Below, piece by piece: positions 1 to 11,439 of a stretch of DNA of 64,000 nucleotides. The notes beneath the pieces were generated by a model, which was not told the origin of the DNA, made no database searches, and was given only the letters and a program-made list of their open reading frames with translations. The stretch lies in assembly GCA_006384855.1 (NCBI GenBank), contig VCJN01001836.1:96893-160892 (forward strand), written 5' to 3'. Source of the DNA: Tetraselmis striata. Its lineage: Eukaryota; Chlorophyta; Chlorodendrophyceae; Chlorodendrales; Chlorodendraceae. Every line of letters starts with the position of its first letter. Position 1 is the stretch's first letter. Both the position numbers and the translations under genes were made by a program.

Positions 1-1295
1 CTTCAAGGAGGTCAAGAGTAATTATGGTCCAAGCATGGCGGGGTAAGCGGCCCCCGACCCTGAGCATGACAGGGCTGTTTTTGGGGGGGAAGGGGGGGGG
101 GGGGGGGGGGGGGCACCGGCGTGGCCACCACAATCTCGGGCGCCGAGCGCAGCGTGGCGGCCTGCACCGCGAGCGAGAGGCCGCCGACGACGAGCGCGAC
201 GCGCGTGTCGGTGAACTGGCCGAGGCGCTCAACCATGGAGTGCACCTGCACCGCCAGCTCGCGCGTGGGCGCCAGCACCAGCACGTACGTGGCGGCCAGC
301 CGGCGGGAGCGGTGCATGAGGCGCTCCAGCAGCGGCAGCCCGAAGGCCGCGGTCTTGCCGCTGCCGGTCATGGCGCTGCCGCAGACGTCGCGGCCGGCGA
401 GCGCGATGGGGATGCACGCCGCCTGGATGGGCGTGGGCGCGCGGTAGCCCAGCGCCTCGCACGCCTTCACCAGTGGCCGGCTGAGGTTGAGGTCGGCGAA
501 GGAGCGGCAGGAGAAGGACGTCGCGGAGGGCGGGGCGGAGAAGAAGGGCGCGCGCCGGCCCCTCGCTGCCCGCGCGCCGCCGCCGCCCGCCCCCTCTCCC
601 TTCTCCCCTTCCGAGGACGCCCCGCCGCCATCCTCGCCTCTGCCCGCCTCCTCCTGCTCCTCCTCCTCGACATCATCATCGCCGTCGCTGCTGTCCACCT
701 CTCCCGGCAGCGGCTCGTCCTCCTCCTCCTCCTCACTGTCGTCCTCGGCGTCGCTGATTTCCAGCCCCCCCGGCAGCCCCGCTTCCTCCTCCTCGCCCCG
801 GTCGCTCTCCTCCTCGCCGTCGCTGCTGTCCAACTCCCCCGGCAGCGGCGCGCCGCCATCCTCCGACGAGGCCAAGTCGCCGTCGTCACTGTCGTCGCTG
901 TCCATGCCCTCAGCACCCCCGCCGTCGCTTTCCTCCTCCTCATCCCCGCCCTCCCCATCCTCCTCCCCACTGCTACTGCTGGCTTCCGCCTCCGCCTCCG
1001 CCTGCAGGATGGCGCAATCCGTGAGGCGTGCCATGCATCGCACTCCTGCACTTCCCTCAGGGGCTAGCAGAGTTGCAATGGGGTGAGGATGGGAGAAAGG
1101 GGGGGTACCTGAGGGCCGCTGCCGTATTTGCGGCCGAGCAGGCGGCGCTGGATCTTGTGGTCGATGCTGGTGGCCGCGCTTGCGGAATGCTCCTCGGTTG
1201 CGGCTGCGATGGCGCCTGCGCGTGAATAGAACGCCGCACGTGAGACGGGTAAAGTTGCGGGTTGTACTGACGCTGCTGTGAAGTGGAAGGGAGAG

Positions 1296-1327
<32 letters not shown>

Positions 1328-1771
1328 GGTGGTTCCAAGGTCCCTGCCTCGGGTTGAACGAGTGGGGAAGGCACAAGTGGCGAAAGGGTTTCGGAACTGC
1401 GGCGACTGTTCTTATGGATTGCCTGCCAGCCCAATTTGAGGATTGTTATTAGGGCTCTTACAGGTGAGTTGGCACCCGCAGAAGGAAGAGGGAGGAAGGT
1501 TGGGGGCGGGGGGGGGGGGGGGGGGGATGGCGGCTTCTATCGGAGGAGGGGGGGCGAGGGTTTAACGCGGGGGCGGGGCGGGAAGGGGGGGGGAGGGCAA
1601 GCGATGACAGAGGACTACCATGCAGGGCAAGAGATGATGGGGATACGGAAAGCAATAGGAGGGGGGCATGCCTCGGAACTCCCACGGTGACTGCGCCGCC
1701 GCGCCGCCGCCGCCGCTGCCGCCGACGTCGAAGGAGAAGTCGGCGCTGAAGTCGCCCTTGGAGGGAGCCAT
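1..1771 (-). CDS. DDX27: DEAD-box RNA helicase, DDX27/DRS1/RH28 type (5' exons; 3' end outside window)
   Basis: Nucleolar ATP-dependent RNA helicase; in yeast and animals this group acts in large-subunit rRNA maturation (family knowledge). Three exons fit in phase: 1672-1771 (start ATG at 1771), 1109-1275 and 117-1001. Exon 1 ends with QSPWEF and exon 2 carries TSIDHKI, both matching blocks of plant RH28 proteins. Exon 3 begins with a very acidic Ser/Glu/Asp tract (about 120 residues), then the Q-motif region (SFADLNLSRPL...PTPIQAACIP), motif I AMTGSGKTAAF, motif Ia PTRELAVQ, a GG motif and the start of motif Ib (EIVVATP). The next residues, expected GR, lie beyond an intron that runs to position 1. 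DEAD and C-terminal motifs are off-window. The intron after exon 1 uses a GC donor (CCGAG|GCATGC); the others are GT-AG. All three introns carry poly(C) on the sense strand. Confidence 0.9.
91..113. repeat. Intronic poly(G)/poly(C) tract
   Basis: Nearly pure run of G on the plus strand. On the helicase sense strand it is a poly(C) run starting directly after the 5' splice site (GTGCCCC). Further runs lie at 1,297-1,324 and 1,508-1,526 in the first helicase intron. Confidence 0.95.
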
Positions 1772-2640
1772 GCCGTGCTCCGCCCAGGGGCGTCAACGGA
1801 TGCCCGTGTATCTGTGGGTGTGGGCCTGGAGAATCTAGTGCGAGACTACCTTTGCTGCTCAGTCTTGACTCGCGGGAGGGGTACTTGGCACTGGCCGTCG
1901 GCGTCGTCGGCGGCGTCGTCGCTGGAAGTGCATTGGACGACGACGTCGTCGGCGGCGGCGGCGGCGCGGCGGCGCAGCGCAGCAGCAGCTATGATAGTTT
2001 CTATTATTGTGTACCGGTACTGTAGCAGCAAATGAGCGCGCGCGCATCAACAGTACGGGGGCTACATCGGATCTCCTGCAGTATACAAATAAATCCTTAA
2101 GGTTAAACATATGTCAATAAGAATACGGGGTATTATTCAGGAGCGTAGAGACGCTGACATGGTTTCACTGTTATTTGCCAATCCTGTTCCGGGGGCGGAA
2201 TAAGGAGCGTTCGTTTCTCGACATTATTTCTCTGTACTCTATTTTTGGCCAGATTCTATACGGCCATCTGGCATATTTCGACGACTCCCCTGTTCTGGCC
2301 ACAGGGGAGAGCCAGAATTGCAGGCCTCCTTAATCGCTGGTAAGGCTGTTTTGAATGAATGTTCTGTTCAATGTGCATGTCCCCTTCCGATTTTTCTGAT
2401 CCCGCAGTTCTTTGTTTCGTCTGGTTCAGGAATGCGTTAAGTACTAAGATGCACTTATTCCATGTTAACCATCCAGAATACTTAGTTCTAGGTGCATGCA
2501 AGTGTTGGAGCAGTGCAAGGCACGCATGCAAGTGATGATTGCAATCACCGGCAATGATTGTAGGCAATAACAATGAAAGCAGTACGGACAAATGAATATG
2601 TAACCACAATTACATGTTGTTGTGGCGGCTACGCCCCTTA
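1772..2640. other. Helicase upstream region; no gene recognised
   Basis: The first ~250 bases are rich in GNC trinucleotides (gcggcg, gacgac) and give spurious reading frames on both strands. A minus-strand frame at 2256-2609 starts with a hydrophobic stretch but has no recognisable domain, and I would not call it a gene. The helicase promoter should lie here; I see no convincing TATA box. Confidence 0.5.
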
Positions 2641-3640
2641 CCCTACTCCCGGCCTCACGGCCTTCCGTCTATTTGTTGTCATGCTTCTCCAACCTCATCT
2701 TATGCAACTCCTCTAAATAATGCTCTTGTCATTGAGCCACCCGCCGCTCCTCCGACCTCGTCAATCTCAAGGACGATCTCCGATTGATGTTTTGTTGGTT
2801 GTTGTCATGTTGGCAGATGCTGCTGCTGCCGCGCCGTGGCTCCTGATCTTACCCAACTTCTCAAATGCTGCAGCGCCGTTGCGTAAACGCTTCTTCAAGT
2901 CGGAACGCGTGTGTGTGGGGGGGGGGGGGGGGGGGGGGGGGGGGCTAGGGTCCTTACCCACGGAATGCTCGCCGGGAACAACGCAGCTCCAAAAATGCTC
3001 CGAAACCAGTGATGAAACCGTCGCCGAAACGCCCGGATGCTGCCCAATATGGTGGCTATTCCAGCTCAAGTCATGGTGGCATAGTGGACTATACATAGCC
3101 AGCACATGGCATGATTTGCAGCTCGAAACGTGGCGATTGCTATCCGAGTATATATTTGCTGCCGTTCCGTATAGCAAACGACATCGCAGTGTTTGCCGCA
3201 CAATATGGCAGTGCATGTATACCACCAACCCAAAAGTGCGCAGAATATATTCTTGCGATGGGGATCGCTAGAATATGTATATATGACTGCATATCGGCAC
3301 ATACAAACAAGTTGTGGGGGGGGGGGGGGAGGGGGGCTAGGGCCCTTACACACGGAATGGTAGATACTCGCCGGGAACAACGCAGCTCCAAAAAATGCTC
3401 CGAAACCAGTGCTGAAACCGTCGCCGCAGAGCACCGCACGGCCGTTGCGTCGCCGGGACATCACCAGGTGGGTATGCTGTCGGCATGTGCAAAGGGCTGG
3501 CGGGGCAACAGCTCGGTGGCAGCAAGCGGCGATGCGTGATGCACACTGAATTTGCTGCGAAATAATCAAGAATTCATTACACGGAATGATGGAACCGCCA
3601 CCGCGCACCGCACGGCTGCTCATGCGTTTCCGGGACGACT
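2641..3640. repeat. Locally duplicated ~90-bp exon-like segment beside poly(G) tracts
   Basis: Segments 2945-3032 and 3331-3425 are near copies (shared string GCTCCAAAAATGCTCCGAAA and flanks). Each abuts a poly(G) run (2,917-2,944 and 3,316-3,330). On the minus strand each copy ends in a good splice-donor sequence (GTAAGG) followed by poly(C), as in the helicase introns, so these may be remnants of a duplicated exon. Near 2,680-2,770 the minus strand reads as a short charged helix (EELHKMRLEKHDNK) reminiscent of the C-terminus of transposon Myb/SANT proteins, with an in-frame stop. No function assigned. Confidence 0.35.
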
Positions 3641-4860
3641 CTTAACATAGTTAGTATCCAAAACCAGCACTACAACAGCAGCCGCCGGCACCAAGCCCGC
3701 GGCACCGACCGGTGCCTTTTGCTGATGGGTCGCCCGGGCACTATTTAACGCTTGTTCTCTCAAAATTTTCCCACCCCTTCCGCATGTTAGTGGCTTACCA
3801 TAGGCAGCTGGGGTGGGGGGGAGGCATGGTACATAACGTTGTTGTTGAAAGTGCATACCACATGTCACAATGAATTACACAGTATGCCATAGTACATAAA
3901 GTACTAGAAAATCATTACAAACAAACCGGAGGGGGGCTCAAAATGGAGGAGGGTTGTGACCTAAACCAGGTCATTTGATCGGAATGGCCTTATGTACCGT
4001 ATAATAGTCACAATGTCAACATAACCTCCGAGCATGTCGCCGTCGGGCCGAACTCCGTCGCTTTCCTCCACGACGGCGGGCTTGCTTGAACTGACGCACG
4101 TTGTGGATGCTGACGCATACTGGCGGAGCGCCACCAATCATTTCCATGGGCATGGTGGGGTGGCTGCGGTGAGAGTGGGTGTTGTGATGCCCAATGGCGG
4201 CCCGCGGCTAGGGTTCTGCGGCGGTTGATGTCGAATAGAGCCTCTAAAACCGACGTGGCATCGCCAAGGATAGCGCCCATGCAAACATGGGGCCAGGCGC
4301 GGCCGTACGCGTCCCAACGGCTTCTCCAGTACATTACTGTTTGGGATTCAGCATCTTGTTTCGCCAATATCCGCCCCCCCCCCCCCCCCCCCCTTTTCTG
4401 AGGGAGAAAAAGGCAGCTAAAACAACAAATATAGTTGTGATGGCCTTAACCCGCAGGAAGATTCCTACTTCATTCCCGTATCCCTTTCTGTTGAGTGGCC
4501 GAAATTGGTCACCGGTGCGATCAACTACACGTTAAGTACTGGAAATTTAGTTTAAATTGGGTTTAAATTAGGCGGGAAGCTGTGACCACACTTGACCGCA
4601 GAAATGCAGTCACGGAACGGTCCGCGGGATTGTTTATACGGGTACCGGTAACGTTTTTGTAACCCGGTGTTGTAACGGGTTTTCGTAACGCGGTATTGTA
4701 CGGTCACGGGTCGCCCTGCGGCGATGCCGCGCCCCACGCGAAGGCATCACAGCATATCCCTATACAGTATATATGATCTCGATGAGTGGTCGATGCACAT
4801 ACGCGTAGCGTGTATGGGGGTACACAGCCAGGGGTGCCTGCTCGGCAGGTGAGCAGTACA
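3641..4860. other. No gene recognised
   Basis: Contains a poly(C) run at 4,373-4,393 and a 119-residue minus-strand frame (4008-4367) with no recognisable motif. Nothing else can be supported. Confidence 0.4.
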
Positions 4861-4864
4861 TGTA

Positions 4865-5110
4865 CGATTTCAAACATGCAATCGAGTCTGACTTTGCCAA
4901 AAAGAGTACGGAGGCATTTTACGTGAAAGAAGCGCCATTTTATGGCTAACAAGGCTCAGCGAAAGGGATGAGGGGGGGGGGGGGGGGGGGGGGCGCAGGA
5001 GGAGCCTGCAAGGCGGAAGCGGGAAACGGGATGGCGCTGCCGAAGGCAACGAGCTGGAAGATGGCAGGCGAGATGGCGGTGGCTGTCCTAAGTAGCTCCC
5101 CGGCCGGGAA
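4865..5110 (-). repeat. Dispersed repeat, copy 1 (second copy at 35,540-35,745, plus strand)
   Basis: The minus strand here and the plus strand at 35,540-35,745 share an ordered set of strings. Both encode a leader-like stretch (ATFQL/AIFQL-AFGSA-PF-ASAL), then a C-rich stretch, then a block containing GGCGCTT, TTTTTGGCAAA and CTCGATTGCA. In this copy the C-rich stretch is a poly(C) run (4,971-4,993 as G on plus); in the other it is only mixed C/T. It is a mobile or duplicated sequence of unknown family. Confidence 0.55.
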
Positions 5111-7510
5111 CGCAGGACTCACGGGCGATGGGGCAGCTCGCGGACTGAAACCCGATGGTACCAATAACTAAACCGCAGTTGAAACAAGTAGCTAGTATAC
5201 CGTACGGACTGCACACTAGGACAGTTGACATTGTAGGGAAACCCCATAAACAGGTTTAAAACTTTTGAAAATACAATCGAGTCTCGTTTTTCCACTTACA
5301 TGCGGTTTGTTTACGACCCGCCGCAAGCGTAGTGCGCAGTCGGCGTGCCGACTGTACGAAGGCGGAAGATGTCTTGGTAAGTAGAAAGGGTTTTGCGCCG
5401 GGAGGCTGTACATGAACCTTGACCGAGGCGAAGGCGTAGAGTATATGCGGGCAAGAGATGTTGTCGCCGGCGAACGCAGGAGCGACATAAGACCGGACGG
5501 GTTGCGAAATCCAGGCGCGCCGTCCGCCGACGGCCCCAAGTAATCGTGGTGGTGGTGGCGACAAGAACCGGAGGTGCATGTCAGCATGAGTGGGCATGAT
5601 GGCGACGAGTGCCCAACAGAGCGGTACAGGTAGGACGCGTACGGGTTGCGCGCGCGGGCGCGCGAGCGTGCCAAGTACAGCTAGGTGAAGTACGGTACAT
5701 TGTACGCAACGCTGTGGTAACTCTGCACCCGTGATTATACCGACGGTGTTCATTACGAGGGGTGGGCACGTGACGATGCGCGGTGACGGCACCGCACGGC
5801 CGCTGCCATCACTAACGGCGCTTGTCTTGTTGTTTCGCACGAGGGGCGGCACTTGAAACGCATCACGCATCATTGGGAAACGGGAATAAGGGGCCCATTG
5901 ATGCGGTCGTGCCGTACCGGACTTGGTGTGTGTCGGGGTAGGTTGCATGCGATGTCGTAGGAGATACGCCGACGCAGGAAGTCATCCTCGCGGGCCTCGC
6001 TTCGCGGAGTGTGACGAGGCTAATGCCGTTGTTACACTAGGGACGGCCGCCGACGACGAGTTTGCACGTCGTAGGCCCACATCGCGCCACGAAACGCACA
6101 GCAGATCCCGCAAAGTAGCAGAGCTGCGCCCCGGTGGGCAGCTCGTGATGTCGAATGTGAAAAGCCAGGAAGTCGGACACTGGTTGGCTGGCGTAGAGGC
6201 TCTGGCAACCCACGCCGGCCCGTAACGGTGCTAGCGACGGCCGCCGAGGTTCCAAACCCGGCGTTGGAAAGGGGTAGTCACGGGTATACCACGAGTCGTC
6301 GAGCACGCCAGGTGGTGGAGCTGCCCCCCCCCCCCCCCCCACCCCCCCTTTCCGGCGGGCAGCTGCACGTTGCGGTAGGAAGCGTCGGACACGCGACGAA
6401 GCGACCCGCGCAGACGCTTCCCAATGCAACCATATCAAACGCACGTTGCTGAGGAACGATTAAGGCGAGGGCAACGAGCCCTCTCAAAACACGGGCGCAT
6501 GAGCGGCGCCATCCCCATAACGGACCAATTATGCGGGTAATTCCGAAAAACCACCACGCACAACGACCGTCGATGCCACGATACTCTGTTGCGAGGACCC
6601 GCGGACCGGGTTGAAGTGTCTTGCACGACGGCAAACGGCTACTGTCTTGACGACACGGGCGTCCTCCTTCGTCCGCGCCGATTTGTTGCGGTAGGCGTAG
6701 TTGTCGTCGCTACAGTGACGAGCAACGGCCATGGTGCCGACGCCGAGCGCTTCCGCCCCAACTAATATCAAGAGTCAACTACTGCGACATGGTACTTCAC
6801 TGCGGCTGGCTGTACATGCCCCGCGAACAAGCATTACCAAACAAAGCTCCTCCCCCCCCCCCCCCCCCCCCCCCCCCCACATTTTCTGGGATTTAGGAAC
6901 CTAAAACATAACATTCAATCGCAATGGCTTAGCAAGTCGCATTACTCCCATTTGCCTACGCCCCCGCTGATCGAAACATGGTGCACATGTCCCGGACAAC
7001 CTCCCCCCGCCCAACACTCTTGACACCCGAAGTTAACCCTAGTTGGTAGGATGCGATGCCGGGGTGGCCATCAGGCCCAAGAATCATTAGGGTGCCCAGA
7101 AGACAAATGCTCGACACCCCTACTGTGCGCTGTTTTAACGTAAAATTCAGAGGTAACGTGGCCTGTCTGTCCGCACGTGGCTCCCTCGTAATATAAATCT
7201 CGGACTGACGGGCATGGACGACGGCGGTATGAGAGGTACGGGTACCAGCAGTATAAATTACCGGTGAATATCTTATATCTTATTGTATGGAGATATGGGG
7301 ATACGGGTACCGACGCACCTGTAGAAAGACACGGTTTGAGACCTTTGCAGGTCGGTAACCGCACTCTCTAATTATCGCAGTGTATTCGTGATATCGTATC
7401 TAAACGAGCCGGAAAGCGACCCCTTTCTTACGTGGTTTATTCTTGTAGCCACGTCGGCACCCATACTAGTACAGACTCGTATACTGACTGTACTCTACCG
7501 GCGGCATGCT
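5111..7510. other. No gene recognised; poly(C) tracts
   Basis: Long overlapping frames on the minus strand (5256-5948; 6037-6634) show no known motifs and have Arg/Pro/Ala-rich composition typical of chance frames in GC-rich DNA. Poly(C) runs lie at 6,325-6,341 and 6,851-6,878. Part of 5,260-5,300 resembles the CTCGATTG block of the dispersed repeat just upstream. Confidence 0.4.
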
Positions 7511-7513
7511 GTG

Positions 7514-7646
7514 TATTGAGATATCAAGCTCGAAAAGGGTGCCGATCGGACTTGGATGTCATCATCCGATATTGTAGAGCTTGAATACCCGTCTGAACCG
7601 GGCCGAGGACCACACCACAGTACTGTACGAGGTACTGTCCCAACAC
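7514..7646. repeat. Dispersed 133-bp repeat, copy 1
   Basis: Same length as, and about 95% similar by eye to, 22,164-22,296, in the same orientation, including GGGTGCCGATCGG and AACCGGGCCGAGGACC. Here it ends about 50 bp left of the TIR array; in the other copy it lies next to a tRNA-like sequence. Confidence 0.8.
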
Positions 7647-7697
7647 CCCTCCTGGTTCCGAGGAGAGGGAGACAGGGAAGTCTGGGTAGAGATCCTA

Positions 7698-9042
7698 CAC
7701 CCCTCCACATAAGTCCGGGTTTTGCATTTTCGATCGCAAAGCGCATGCATGGGCGAGGATAACGCCGGCCGCATGTGCATACATGCTAACTACAGTGGGA
7801 ATAGTTCGGGCGAACGCCTATTGTGCGCTTTATAGCCACCCGCGCGACAACACGACCATTTGTGGGCGCCCTTTCAAAAACGCGAAATCATTGCATGGTG
7901 CGTTGGCGCCAGAAAGTTGTGGGTTGCGCCAACCGTCCAAACCTATGGAAATAGCGGCACTCGTCGCACCAAACTCGGTGGATACGGCCCTTGGCATAAG
8001 TTGCACACACCGTGCGTGTAGGCCACTGAAAGCATGTCGCTATAGGCACGACGTGACACCCCAGCGTCAAGTTGGCCACTGTGGGGAGCAGTTTTGGGGT
8101 GAAAATGCTGCTGTTTCTGTGGCGAACGCACGTAGGAGAGGCGCTCGATGCCCCCCTTGGCGTAGGGCAATGCTCTACTATGGGGGCGCGTGGTGGAATG
8201 CCAGTTGCGCCGTTTCGTGGGCGGGGTGGCGCGGTAGGGTCGTGGATTGTGATTAATATGAAATTCCTTGAACAATGCTGTGGAAAATGGCATTTTGGCT
8301 GGTAGATGTGTGTATCGCTAGGAGGTGGCACATGCCAAGTGTTGGTGGTCCGTGGTCATCCACATACATACCGCTCTCGCGCAACTGAGTATGGGGCTTA
8401 GACACGCACTTGGCGCAAAGCCACGCGCCCGATATGGGTGGGCACATGAGGCAGTGAGGGGCAACTTGGATGATCATCTTTGGGGATTTTTTCCGGAGAC
8501 CCAAAAAATCGATTTTGTGATTATGGAAGAGTGTTCCCGACGCAGAATTGAACGAGGAATGGCGTGATATTTTTAAAAAGTTTTTCTGAGCAAACCCTGA
8601 GAAGTTATAGCGTTTTGAAGCCAAGGGGGTGTTGCCGCGCGTGGCCGACACTGATGCCATGCCAGTATCGCAACGCGACATGCACTGGCCGCCGCCCACA
8701 CGGCTGCACCCCAACCAAATGCACCCGAGCCCCTCGCCAATGTGTTTCCTCACGCGTTCATGGCCATCCCGCCGTTTGGTTGCCTATGCACGCGTGTCGG
8801 CGTGTGCGTGATACCGACCCCGGTTTTGGTGCAGTTGCAGGCGACGCCCATCCACGCACCAAGTGCAGCGTGATTCCCTAGTCAAAGGTCATTAAGCTTC
8901 GGTTTGAGCCACTCGTCATGCAGGTTTTATAAAGCCCTCTGAGATTCCAGGGTTTCATCTCATATACCCTACGTTCAGGTACCCTAGACTTGTGAAGTCT
9001 TGAGACTGCCGAAAAGGGACCCCAAACTTATGTGCAGGGGTG
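7698..9042. mobile_element. 1,345-bp TIR element, copy 1
   Basis: Probably non-autonomous. A short hairpin (AGACTTGTGAAGTCT) lies about 70 bp inside the right TIR. The longest frames are 157 aa on plus (7783-8256) and 166 aa on minus (8253-8753), without recognisable motifs. Confidence 0.8.
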
Positions 9043-9218
9043 TGTTGGCCATATGTCATTCGGCCATATACGGCCGACGCGGCATGTTTGAATCACCCCA
9101 ATGCTCCTACTGGCTGCATATGCCGATGACGCATCCACATGCGAGCCACAGGCTCGAAAGGGCTCACTGTCCCAAGACGCCTTATTGCGACCTCGTCGAG
9201 CGCGCTTGGTGCGGCGCA

Positions 9219-10563
9219 CACCCCTCCACATAAGTCCGGGTTTTGCATTTTCGATCGCAAAGCGCATGCATGGGCGAGGATAACGCCGGCCGCATGTGCA
9301 TACATGCTAACTACAGTGGGAATAGTTCGGGCGAACGCCTATTGTGCGCTTTATACCCACCCGCGCGACAACACGACCATTTGTGGGCGCCCTTTCAAAA
9401 ACGCGAAATCATTGCATGGTGCGTTGGCGCCAGAAAGTTGTGGGTTGCGCCAACCGTCCAAACCTATGGAAATAGCGGCACTCGTCGCACCAAACTCGGT
9501 GGATACGGCCCTTGGCATAAGTTGCACACACCGTGCGTGTAGGCCACTGAAAGCATGTCGCTATAGGCACGACGTGACACCCCAGCGTCAAGTTGGCCAC
9601 TGTGGGGAGCAGTTTTGGGGTGAAAATGCTGCTGTTTCTGTGGCGAACGCACGTAGGAGAGGCACTCGATGCCCCCCTTGGCGTAGGGCAATGCTCTACT
9701 ATGGGGGCGCGTGGTGGAATGCCAGTTGCGCCGTTTCGTGGGCGGGGTGGCGCGGTAGGGTCGTGGATTGTGATTAATATGAAATTCCTTGAACAATGCT
9801 GTGGAAAATGGCATTTTGGCTGGTAGATGTGTGTATCGCTAGGAGGTGGCACATGCCAAGTGTTGGTGGTCCGTGGTCATCCACATACATACCGCTCTCG
9901 CGCAACTGAGTATGGGGCTTAGACACGCACTTGGCGCAAAGCCACGCGCCCGATATGGGTGGGCACATGAGGCAGTGAGGGGCAACTTGGATGATCATCT
10001 TTGGGGATTTTTTCCGGAGACCCAAAAAATCGATTTTGTGATTATGGAAGAGTGTTCCCGACGCAGAATTGAACGAGGAATGGCGTGATATTTTTAAAAA
10101 GTTTTTCTGAGCAAACCCTGAGAAGTTATAGCGTTTTGAAGCCAAGGGGGTGTTGCCGCGCGTGGCCGACACTGATGCCATGCCAGTATCGCAACGCGAC
10201 ATGCACTGGCCGCCGCCCACACGGCTGCACCCCAACCAAATGCACCCGAGCCCCTCGCCAATGTGTTTCCTCACGCGTTCATGGCCATCCCGCCGTTTGG
10301 TTGCCTATGCACGCGTGTCGGCGTGTGCGTGATACCGACCCCGGTTTTGGTGCAGTTGCAGGCGACGCCCATCCACGCACCAAGTGCAGCGTGATTCCCT
10401 AGTCAAAGGTCATTAAGCTTCGGTTTGAGCCACTCGTCATGCAGGTTTTATAAAGCCCTCTGAGATTCCAGGGTTTCATCTCATATACCCTACGTTCAGG
10501 TACCCTAGACTTGTGAAGTCTTGAGACTGCCGAAAAGGGACCCCAAACTTATGTGCAGGGGTG
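9219..10563. mobile_element. 1,345-bp TIR element, copy 2
   Basis: Almost identical to copy 1, with period 1,521 bp. It ends exactly at its right TIR and is followed by TA and unrelated sequence, so the array has elements at both edges and the spacer only inside. Confidence 0.8.
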
Positions 10564-10605
10564 TAGGACCTGAGCCATAGAAGCCGGAAACGGGAATGGG
10601 ACAAG

Positions 10606-10676
10606 ATTATAGCGTAAACGGTAGAGGCCACTATACTTCACTTATGACTCACTGAAAATGGGACAATTTACTAGCT
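10606..10676 (+). repeat. Left arm of 71-bp inverted repeat bounding 10.6-18.0 kb
   Basis: The reverse complement of 17,921-17,991 matches over 71 bp with only a few differences (for example GGTAGAGGCCACTATACTTC). Together the arms enclose 7.4 kb containing satellite DNA and coding-like pieces. No target duplication was found. Confidence 0.8.
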
Positions 10677-10892
10677 TTAAACCCTGTGCAGGTTTTTAGG
10701 GTTCGCGTGTACTGGCACAAAGTACATGATCACTTGGTGGCGGCGGAACGAGGCAAAGGCGGCGGGTCGAGGCAGGTTCTCCGAAGGTAGGTAGGTAGGT
10801 AGGTTGCCGCGAAGTCGAGGCAGTTCTCCGCCTCCCACACTTGTCTAACAGTTCTCGCTGAAACAAGTAGGAAGTAGGGCTGCGGGGTTAGT

Positions 10893-11437
10893 ATGGGTTC
10901 CCCCTTGCGTGCTATACACGAACTTCGCGCTGCACTTGGGGAGGTGCGGGAACTCATTCAAGATCATGAGGGAATGTTGAGTAGGGAAGTTCTCGAGATG
11001 GCAACAAGTTGTATCGGGTCTGCCGTCGGGTATGCCCGTCTCCTCGCGTGGGGCAGCCTTGCGTGATGTTGCGACCTTGGAAGAGTCGTCAAGGGGGGGG
11101 TGGCCAGCGCCCCCCTGCGTCTTTGGCCGAAGTAGTGGCGTCTGAAGAGGGTGCCGCAGGCAGCCCCGGTATGCAAGGCAGCGCTAAGCGTTCCGACACG
11201 GCAGTCGCAGGGGCCACACGGCCCACCCCGGCTGGGGCTGAGGTACAACCACACCATATCGGTCACTGGCTTCCTGCCGAAGACGGCCACACTGAATATG
11301 CCGACTACAAAGCGGTCAAGTCGGTAATCTCAGGCCTCTCTACTAATTGGCGGTTCTTGTATGCCTCGGCGGCTACAAAAGTATGCTGCCCCTCCTCAAA
11401 CAATTTCCGCGTGCAGGTAGCAGTCATCTGCGGTTGA
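10893..11437 (+). pseudogene. Coding-like fragment of unrecognised protein
   Basis: From the ATG at 10,893 a 57-residue frame encodes a charged amphipathic helix (ELRAALGEVRELIQDHEGML). In a second frame, about 11,110-11,420, a coding-like stretch follows (HTEYADYKAVKSVISGLST). It ends at a possible splice donor (GTGCAG|GTAGCA) directly before the satellite array. The two parts are not in one frame, so this is either spliced or decayed. No family recognised; the helical N-terminus would suit a gag-like or coiled-coil protein. Confidence 0.35.
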
Positions 11438-11439
11438 AC

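Larger units (their letters stand above)
7698..10563. mobile_element. Array 1: two tandem copies of a 1,345-bp TIR element with 176-bp spacer
   Basis: Copies occupy 7,698-9,042 and 9,219-10,563. Each starts CACCCCTCCACATAAGT and ends with its inverse (ACTTATGTGCAGGGGTG), giving ~17-bp terminal inverted repeats. The segment between copies (9,043-9,218) is the same as the spacers of the second array at 59.5-64 kb. TA dinucleotides flank only the outer edges (7,696-7,697 and 10,564-10,565), as expected for a TA target duplication of Tc1/mariner-like elements. This suggests the two-copy unit inserted as a block. Frames of up to 166 aa are conserved between copies but show no known domain; no transposase is visible. 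Copies differ at very few positions. Confidence 0.85.

Noticed and set aside
5256-5948. 230-aa minus-strand frame as a gene
   Set aside because: No recognisable domain, overlapping frames on the same strand of similar length, and low-complexity composition.
7783-10402. Conserved 166-, 157- and 147-aa frames in the 1,345-bp element as genes
   Set aside because: Frames overlap on both strands, lack domains, and are conserved only because the copies are nearly identical at the DNA level.
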